From positions 910,554 to 974,553 of the forward strand of contig JAEQBH010000031.1 in assembly GCA_016808115.1 (NCBI GenBank): DNA of 64,000 nt, read 5' to 3'. Each line of letters opens with the position of its first letter. Within the stretch, counting starts at the first letter, position 1. Under the pieces are notes generated by a model, which made no database searches, had not been told where the DNA came from, and saw nothing but the letters and a program-made list of their open reading frames with translations. The translations under genes were made by a program, and so were the position numbers. Shown here piece after piece: positions 56,595-64,000 of the stretch. The stretch comes from Tetrastigma voinierianum. Lineage: Eukaryota > Streptophyta > Magnoliopsida > Vitales > Vitaceae.

Positions 56595-56858
56595 GATGAT
56601 GAGAAGCAGAGTATAAACAGTCTGATTAGCTCCGCCATTCTTGATCCAGATGTGAAGGGTGGATTGAGATGGCCCCTTGGGAAGAAGTCTTCTGGAGATA
56701 GATACAACGTTGTTGGTGTTTGGCACACAAAAGCTAAATCTTATACAAACTGTTAGTGAGCCAGGTGAGGATGCTGATCAGTTTGACTTCATTACTTCAG
56801 CTGGGAAGTGACAAAGGAGATTACTCTACAGAAGATGACAGGATGATATCCTAATTAC
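56595..56858 (+). CDS. Host gene coding exon 6 (interrupted)
   Basis: The acceptor is TTTTCCAG at 56,594. The frame is open for 53 codons with SLISSAILDPDVKGGLRWPL and YNVVGVWHTKAKSYTNC, then TAG at 56,754-56,756. Recognisable continuation lies in other frames: DADQFDFITSAG near 56,770 and VTKEITLQKM near 56,808. Homology ends near 56,858. The family carboxyl end beyond this is not visible. Confidence 0.7.
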
Positions 56859-59099
56859 GGTACTTCCATTTTTCCTAAATTTAGATACTGTGATCCTGGT
56901 GCATGTTTATTATACGAATCAAATGGTGTTCTATTTATTATTGCATGCTTAGTATGAGAGGAATAGATGATTTGCTCTATCTGATTTTTTTTGATGGTTG
57001 ACAAATCCTAATCATGTACTTGAATAATGCTTACCTGACATGTCACATACCGTATGCATAACTCAATTGTTTCTTTTTTTTAGAACATCGGATGCATCAT
57101 GAGTCGAATCCTAGATTAAAGTTCTAGTAAGTTGGTAGCTCAGCTCCATCACTTAGTCATTTGTGATCATATTTGTGATGTCTGCATACCTGTCCATCTT
57201 TCCCAAAACCTAACTGCTAACTAAACTTTAATTCAACCCGAATATTTCCAAAACATCAGATTCGTCATTCGATTTTTAATATGCATATTTTCATGGGCAA
57301 ATTTTTAACTGCTGGCAAATTTAGCATATATTTTCTTCTGCTGTGCATATTTTAACATGCATCTGTCCATTCCTTTTCAGTTTTTGTACTTACATTTTCT
57401 GTAAATAAGAATTAGCTGAAAACTGCATACCAATAATTGATCCTTTAAGGCATGAAAGTTGTGATAGTTCAATATGATATTTGATTGGATGAATTTTGGA
57501 TGTGGATCCAGCCCTGTTTTGAGATCGGTTGCTTGGTGGGTTTGCAAATTGGGTGGTTCAACCCCAACCCAATTTGGCAATTTAGGTTGAGCAGTAGGCC
57601 CAAAAACCTAACCTGCATTCATTTACTGTATTTCTTTAATGACATTTAAACTTTAAATTTAACTTTAGGAATTTTAATAATACTTGAACTGTTTATCTTA
57701 TATAAAAATAGATAGATTGATAGATCCCTGTATTGTTGGATCACAATATCCTTCTTCTATACCTAGTGAAATATTAACTTTCATGGAATGAGTATTATTT
57801 TGGCCTCTTAAATACACACTTGTTTCCCTTGTTGTGATGAGATAACTTGACTCGATCTAACTCGAGTATTGACCTGAGTAAACTTCATAACCTGTCCAAC
57901 TCTATCAACCTGCACCTTATCGGGTTTTAAGTGGGTTTGGGATTCTTTTTTCGAATCCATCCCGGGTTCGGGTATTGTTTATTCCCGTCCGCCTCTATTA
58001 TATAGAAGATGATTTAACATTTTTTTATTTATTTATATTTTATTTTTTAAGTATGCAATAATAGTAAAAAAAATAAGTTATAAAATATTAGTAATATCTT
58101 ATTTAGTTTATAAAATGAATTAATTTTATATTATTAAAAATTTTAAAATATATATTATAGCTAAAGAATTGGTTAAGAAATTAAGCTTGTGGAGTCGGGA
58201 TGGAGCCGCCACACGCTTCAGTCTTCGTTGCCATCTCTATAATCTTTTCGTGGGTTGACTATCAAACCTATCCTTCTTGAATTTTGCCCTTGTGCTTTGT
58301 TAACCTTTTTTTTTAAAAAAAAACACTTAACAGGATTAGCTGCTAATCATAGTTTCTTCATGACCTTGTTTGGGGTTCAATTTTCAGAATCGAAGGTTGA
58401 AATTTAGATCAAGTGTCTGATAAGCAAAGACACTTTGAAACAATATGGGACCATTTCTTAAGCTCTGCTTGTTCCTTCACTTGAGCAGTAAGTATAGCAT
58501 GTCATGAATTTTAAGGCTTCCCTCCTTTTTTTTTTTCCTGTATATTTTTCGAAGTCGGTCTTTTACAAAGATGTGATGTTTTCATATAAGTGTAGAAAGG
58601 AAGATTACTGCACGCACCCCAATTTGGGCCTTTTGGTTAGATATCAGATTGTTTTGCCTTTATATCACTTGTTGGATTGGAGGAGAAGTGCTAGAGAGAA
58701 AAAAAAAAAAATAGTTATTGTTGAAAGTACTTAAAAAAAAAAATCAAATATAATAAAAATTAGTTTTTTAAAATTAATATATGCTTACATTCTTTCTTAA
58801 TGGAGAAGAAAAGAACAAGAAAATTATCTGAGTTTTATCTCCAGGATTATGAGCTAATTTTTCTCTCTTCATTTCATGGTATGTGAATGATATATTTTTA
58901 GTGAATACATATTTATTTGTAAAATTTATATTAATTTTTGAATTTCAAATGGTTGTTATAGAATATGAAGTCTCTCTTCATTTACAGTCAATTTCAATTC
59001 AATCTATTATTTATTTTATTTCTTTAGTTGAAATTATTCTTAAAAAATTAGTAGACTTTTTATTTTATTTTTGTATTAAATGAACCATTTTTAGTTCCA
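56859..59099. other. AT-rich intergenic DNA
   Basis: No gene is seen. GC-richer pyrimidine/purine patches at 57,480-57,610 and 57,840-58,000 repeat words of the GGGTTTGG / CAACCC type and may be old transposon scraps. 58,010-58,160 is almost pure A/T. Short open frames at 58,504-58,734 and 58,883-59,083 have no recognisable content. Confidence 0.5.
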
Positions 59100-59560
59100 A
59101 AATTGTTTTTTTAAAAGTGATAATTTTATTTATTTAAACTAGCAATAAATTCGATAGAAACATAGAATCAAATTTGTTAAAATTTAAAGATGATCTGATA
59201 TACGGTTTGATAACGTATTGAATTGGTTCAAAACCTACATATTTGATTATCTTATGATGACTAGAATACTTATGATTATAATTTTAAAGCATATTTATGA
59301 TCATGATTTACTTTGTTGTCTTTGAATAATTGAATATATATTTTTGTCTGAATCGGTTATACACTAGTAAATGTCAAAACAAGACGACGAAAAATCAATT
59401 ATCGTGCAAAGATAATAAAATCACACGTCATAACAAGTTGACAACAAATTAATAACTTAGATATGTGTGGAAGAATAATTTTATTATAAAAGGAAAAAAT
59501 AGAAAGAGTTATAGATGAGTGATAGCGTAAAAAAAATCATCATTTCTTGCTAATGGAGAA
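59100..59560. repeat. Partner of the 41.2-kb dispersed repeat
   Basis: It aligns in the same orientation with 41,155-41,640. Shared landmarks are TTTTTTAAAAG then GATAATTTTATT, GATAGAA, TTGGTTCAAAACCTACATAT against TTGATTCAAAACATACATAT, GACTAGAAT, then ATATGTGTGGAAGAATAATT against TTTGTGTGAAATAATTAAGC, then AAAAAATCATCA. Divergence is high. The two copies bracket the host gene. Confidence 0.55.
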
Positions 59561-60039
59561 AGGGTTAGAAGAAAAACGAGTAAGAGAAAAGAAGGGCCGG
59601 GTAGGCTCTCCTAGATAGTTCCAAATTTGTTTTAAAAAGTATTCAACTCATAAAAAAAATCCAAAACATTAAGATTTACTTTATTTGGAGTTCGTTTTTC
59701 TCATACATTTTAGGCCCGTTTTAGTCCATGTTCTACATAAATTGATTTTTGTACAAATTTTATTTTAAAATTCATAAACTAGTTGTCGAGTTTAATGCAA
59801 TAATTTTATCTTTATTTTTTTGAATTTTTTTGATAATTAAGCATTTTGTTACAATATAATAAACTGTCCTACTTGAACTCAAATTTGAGACCTCTCCCCT
59901 CCCTGGAATCACTTGATGGGACCAACTATCTTAAAACCATCTAATATCTTAATTATTAAGAAAATCTATATCATTATTATCTCAACTAGTCACCTAATCC
60001 ATAAGAAATATTTGATTGTTATAGGGATCTCATTTATAG

Positions 60040-61010
60040 GTCAAAGTAATTGACAAATATAAGTGTGTGCTCCAGATCATAATCCTTGATGTTCGGACTG
60101 TGATCTCATTCGGACATTAGTGCAATGCATCCGAACCCCCCCTATAGGTCTTAGTGTGTGCAAAGTAGATGTGATATAATAAAATAAAAGCACACATAAT
60201 CTTTTACGTGATTTGGCAACCTGCCTACGTCCATAGGGTTGTGCCCAAATGTAAGGATTTCCACTGATATGATTCAAGGTTTACAATTAGTTTTATATGG
60301 TACGAGACTCCCTCTTTACCCACAACCCTTCTTGAAACCTAATAACTCATAGTGGAATTCAGAATAACCTCTCTCCATTCCTCTCTCTATAGCATTGCAC
60401 ACCTATAACCCATATTACATCAATATAAGATGAAGAAAATTAAGAACACCATCTTTCTCTCAAGGTGAAAGGCTTTTAACTTTCAATACCTCAATCAAGT
60501 ATTTGCACTCCGTACTCCTTTAGCACATCCGATTTTTGCTTGTTCTTCTTTAAGCTTTGCTCTGAAATCCGTGATGAGAACTTCCAAACCCCTCGAATTT
60601 ATAGCCTTGTAGATTTGGTCTTGGAAGTCTAGATAAGGTTGGATCATTATCCTAATATGACTCAAACTCTACCTTCTATTTTGTGTTCTTTCCTTTAAGC
60701 TATCATAGCAGAAATAGGAAACTTTATGCTCAAGTATCTTCTTTAGAATAGAATCCTAATTTGTTTCTAATTCTGGTTCAATAGCTTAGAATTTCGGATC
60801 CTCTTGATTTGATCTTTATCTACTTGCCAAAAATCATCTCAGGCGTATCGGTTACTTCCTCCCCAAGTTCCTTGGCCTCGAGCAAGTAGGCCCCTTGCCC
60901 CATCAATCGACTACTCTTAGTGGGACTCTTCCAATCTCGCACATCCCTATTGTTGTGCACTCTGGTTGTTTGAATGAGAAGATGAACCAACAACAACAGC
61001 AAAAATTGAC
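60040..61010 (-). mobile_element. Repeat K, left copy: Copia-like 3' end and LTR
   Basis: On the minus strand this starts with a 60-codon frame ending ELGEEVTDTPEMIFGK then stop (61,002-60,820). Sequence with a TATA box GGCTATAAATTCG (about 60,595-60,607) follows, then a tail containing GGCAACCTGCCTACGTCCAT (about 60,210-60,232), a phrase common in plant Copia LTRs. Positions 60,592-61,003 recur at 63,597-64,000. LTR ends could not be fixed. Confidence 0.5.
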
Positions 61011-61127
61011 AATAGTAGTAGAAATAAGTAGCAGCAACAATAGAAACAAATAGTAGCTAGAGCATAAATATGGAGGCACAAGGGTTGTAAAAACAAATGG
61101 TAGAAAACAAATTAACTAACTAAGTCA

Positions 61128-61774
61128 TGTTTGTAAACATTGTCCTTAGGAATTTTATTCCCCAGGATTCAACAGTTCGTCAGATATTTTCTCTAGAGCA
61201 GGAACAGAGAAGGAAGTGCGGAAAAAGTGTATGTTTTTCAACATCAGAAGAGGTCGAATTTATAGGAAAATTAACTTGTAATCGATTGGTTTGAAATTCA
61301 AACAAACTCTAGAACAGGAACAGAGAAGGAAGTCTGGAAAAAAAATTGTGTTTTCAACATTAGAAGAGGTCGAATTTATAGGAAAATAGACACATGTCAA
61401 ATTGGTTTGAAATTGAACAAATATAGCGATTGGAAATAATGAAATTGAAAGCAAAACTTGACTTTTGGGAATTAATGGGAATTGATTAAAAAATTTGTTG
61501 TTGAGAGAGAAACAGCGAGCAATTCCTCCGCAAATCAAAATGGAGCATTTTGATTTTTAACAATTAGAAACCCGGAGTTTCGTATGAGCAAAAAACAAAT
61601 TAATTTACACTTAAATCGGGCTTTCTGCCCATGTCTTGTGCGCACGAGGCCTCCCCTCTTTTGAAGCCTTTATACAAGCCCATAGATGGATTTTAGTATA
61701 TAAACCCAAAAAGGCTCTTGCCTTTTTTCCATTTGGGACAAGTTCTTTTTGACAAAAACTATTCTTTTCTAACA
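61128..61774 (-). repeat. Copia element H 3' LTR
   Basis: The right end, CTTTTCTAACA at 61,774, gives the minus-strand start TGTTAGAAAAG. It is abutted by the polypurine tract AAAAATGTGGGGAT (minus, 61,775-61,788). The left end is placed at TGTTTGTAAAC by its TG, with lower certainty. TATA-like words occur near 61,694-61,705 and twice near 61,255 and 61,375. A 116-bp tandem duplication lies at 61,192-61,423. Confidence 0.65.
61192..61423. repeat. 116-bp tandem duplication in H LTR
   Basis: Two copies start TCTAGAGCAGGAACAGAGAA (61,192) and TCTAGAACAGGAACAGAGAA (61,308). Both hold GAGGTCGAATTTATAGGAAA and GATTGGTTTGAAATT or close forms. The second is slightly diverged. Confidence 0.9.
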
Positions 61775-62330
61775 ATCCCCACATTTTTATAAAAGATATT
61801 TGAATTTAAAACATTTTGCTTGGATTATGGAAGAATGGGTAAGCGCCTTAAATTTGGTATTCAATGAACTATGTACAAAACATAGATGAATAAAATTTAA
61901 TTTATAGAGTATTGGTGAAGCTTATAAAAACTTATGAACGATCTTATTGATCGTAAGTGGGACCTTATCATCGGCTACCATACATCACGATTCTTACTGT
62001 TCAACGCCGTTGTGTGCCATTAGGCCATGCTAGTGCCTGATTATTTCATAAGTTCTCTAGAAATTTCACCAAACCATTTTATGGGAGCAGCCACACTCCA
62101 CACTAACATAGGTGATTTCATCAAAGTGCATACTTACATTTATATATACCACCCATCAAGAGATGAAATCATTAAGAGTATAACTCAGCATCTCGAGATA
62201 TGCATTCTAGCACCATAATACATATTAGGAAGGGACAATTTTATCGGTGCTAGCAGGATTAGCAAGTGACTTGTTATTGCTCATATGAACCTTCTTCATG
62301 GGATCTCCAATCACAAAGGTTGGGTTCCAA
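61775..62330 (-). other. Element H 3' untranslated region
   Basis: It runs from the polypurine tract to the end of the polyprotein. Minus-strand frames are short. No other feature is seen. Confidence 0.5.
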
Positions 62331-63596
62331 TCAATGCTAATCTCTAATTGGCTTAAGTCTCATTCCATTCGATATTTCCAAATCAACTTTCTTCCCAAGG
62401 GTTTAGTCAGAGGATCGACGAATTCATATGACTTTACGATCCAATGAAATAATTTCATATTTCAACGGTGTTTCCATGACCTCATATGTCTTAGAGCCAG
62501 ATGTATACATTTTTTCCCATCGAATGTTTTATTCTTTACTTGATTGATATAGTTGCTTGGCGATTACAATGCATAAACATTGAAGGTGTTAGCTACATTT
62601 GAGCAATTCTGATAGGAAGTTCCTTAACCCTTGGTTTCTTTACCGAGTGGATTCATAATATAAACTCGATTCCGCTGGTAAGTAGTGATAAGGGTTTGTT
62701 TAGATGATTTCCACCATAAACACCACCTCCCAATTAAAAACATAACCGTATGGATTTTATCTCATCTGAATCTGAGAACCAGTTGACATCATTGTATCCT
62801 TCTAACACAAAAGGAAATCCACTATATAGAATACCATAGTTCATGGTACCCCTTAAGTATTTCATTAGTCTAGTTAATGCATATTATTGGGATTATGTGT
62901 ATATCTGCTTAATCTACACAATGCATACACTATGTCAAGTCTAGAAAAGTTCATCAAATGCATCAGACACCTAATAATCTGGGCATACTCAGATTAACCC
63001 ATAGGATCATCTTGATTTTTCATTAAATGAGTGCTAGCATCATAAGGGATACTCATAGGTTTAGCATCAAAATGTCCAAACCTCTTGAGTATTTTCTCAA
63101 CATAATTTTCTTGTGATATTGATATACTATCCACCCATCCTTGTCAGTCTTCACATCCAAGTATGTAACTTCATTCATATCTTTCATGTAAATGTGAGTG
63201 AAAGTCTCTTAGTGCATGTACCATATCGACTAGTCTTAGAAAATCAACATATGCATCCACATATAATCTGATGATTACATATTCTTGATATGTACACTTT
63301 GTGTACACACATTTATCCATTTTAACATATAAAAACCCGTTATTCAACAAAGCCCTATCAAACTTCTTCTGACATTGTTTAGGTGCTTGTTTTAAACCAT
63401 ATAAAGACTTGCACAATTAGCAAACTTTATTTTCTTTTCCAAGTATAATACACCCTTTAGGTTGTAACATGTAAATTTCTTCCTCTAAATCTCCATTTAA
63501 AAAAGTTGTTTTAACATCCATTTGATGGATAAAAAGTTTATGAATAGAAGCTAAAGCAATCAAAATATGAATGGAAGAAATCTTAGTAACATGAGC
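62331..63596 (-). pseudogene. Copia element H RT-RNase H remnant
   Basis: The minus-strand reading begins at the junction with repeat K (63,596) with EAHVTKISSIHILIAL, then the RT motif MDVKTTFLNGDLEEEIYM (about 63,480-63,530). The open stretch 63,416-63,171 reads SLYGLKQAPKQCQKKFDRAL then DKCVYTKCTYQEYVIIRLYV, with the catalytic box as YVDAYV instead of YVDDM. Further down are ENYVEKILKRFGHFDAKPMS, LSRYTHNPNN and the RNase H part with GYVFNWEVVF (62,745-62,775). Integrase and gag are missing because the reading is cut at 63,596. Motifs are typical of plant Copia; the copy is inactive. Confidence 0.85.
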
Positions 63597-64000
63597 CTCG
63601 AATTTATAGCCTTGTAGATTTGGTCTTGGAAGTCTAGATAAGGTTGGATCATTATCCTAATATGACTCAAACTCTACCTTCTATTTTGTGTTCTTTCCTT
63701 TAAGCTATCATAGCAGAAATAAGAAACTTTATGCTCAAGTATCTTCTTTAGAATAGAATCCTAATTTGTTTCTAATTCTGGTTCAATAGCTTAGAATTCC
63801 GGATCCTCTTGATTTGATCTTTATCTACTTGCAGAAATCATCTGGCATCTCCAGTTACTTCCTCCCGAGTTCCTTGGCCTCGAAGCAAAGCGAAGCCCAC
63901 TTGCCCATCAACGTCAGCTCTACTCTTAGTCCGGACTCTTCCAATCTCGCACATCCCTATTGTTGTGCACTCTGGTTGTTTGAATGAGAAGATGAACCAA
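63597..64000 (-). repeat. Repeat K, right copy
   Basis: It is nearly identical to 60,592-61,003, starting CTCGAATTTATAGCC. Differences are clustered in the last 180 bases. It breaks the pol of element H exactly inside the TATA region of the LTR-like unit and continues past the window edge. Confidence 0.85.

Larger units (their letters stand above)
50280..56858 (+). pseudogene. Plant-specific protein of unknown function (MAYIPPHKRH family), damaged copy
   Basis: This is the only host gene recognised. Six coding exons follow the exon layout and conserved blocks I recall for a plant family beginning MAYIPPHKRH (I believe Pfam DUF7903; unverified). The first coding exon has a good acceptor (CGCCTTTAG, ending 50,279) and 31 bases of 5' untranslated sequence. 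The start was taken at 50,311 because the family begins MAYIPP. Conserved blocks are in order: ERRTGEKPL, FGKILFHGNPS, LRQFKRLFYTNVPSSY, GVDFEEEKEVYQVK, CKCTVIQYEKKLELYK, SCIDKNLDLRLMLYTKR, AILDPDVKGGLRWPLGK and VVGVWHTKAKSY. Function and location are unknown. Breaks are a phase mismatch between exons 1 and 2, a lost donor at exon 4, shifts in exon 5, an in-frame TAG at 56,754 and further shifts after it. It is either a pseudogene or low-quality sequence. Confidence 0.7.

Overview
This is plant nuclear DNA, most likely from a eudicot. Four things point to that: Athila-type Ty3/gypsy elements primed by tRNA-Asp, chromovirus and Copia elements, a host gene with GT-AG introns, and MITE-like inserts in its introns. 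The species cannot be named from the sequence. No bacterial, organellar or CRISPR features were seen.

Layout. Positions 1-4.3 kb are a mosaic of broken retroelements: an inverted scrap of family C, a + strand Tekay/Del-like RT-RNase H remnant, and an Athila-like 3' fragment with a palindromic tandem array. Positions 4.3-40.8 kb form a deep nest of LTR retrotransposons. Copia element E (minus; 5' LTR 39,943-40,810, gag near 38.7-39.1 kb) abuts or holds Copia element F (minus). The LTR of F is split by Athila element A (minus, 4,546-37,975). A carries three insertions: Athila element B (minus, 5,751-17,436), a 4.55-kb solo LTR D (19,111-23,662, target duplication TAATC) and the pol-less element C (plus, 29,542-35,291, target duplication GAGTT). 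With the insertions removed, A is about 11.4 kb, a normal Athila length. It has gag, PR, RT, RNase H, IN and a third ORF, all decayed.

Positions 41-57 kb hold the only host gene recognised, a plant-specific protein of unknown function beginning MAYIPPHKRH. Six coding exons can be traced from 50,311 to about 56,850. Its upstream intron carries chromovirus G (44,537-50,078, target duplication GAATG), and its second intron carries two MITE-like inserts. The conserved reading is broken by several single-base shifts, a lost splice donor and an in-frame stop, so the copy is either a pseudogene or badly sequenced.

Positions 57-60 kb are AT-rich intergenic DNA. Positions 60-64 kb hold the 3' half of a minus-strand Copia element H, bracketed by a direct repeat (K) of about 0.4 kb.

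Nothing here forms a working pathway. The genes are retroelement polyproteins plus one damaged host gene. The most distinctive signals are CG-rich self-complementary dyad arrays in the LTRs and interior of A, a related CCTAGG array at 3.4 kb, the pol-less element C that shares the Athila primer site and LTR tip, and 5-bp duplications that fix the order of insertion.
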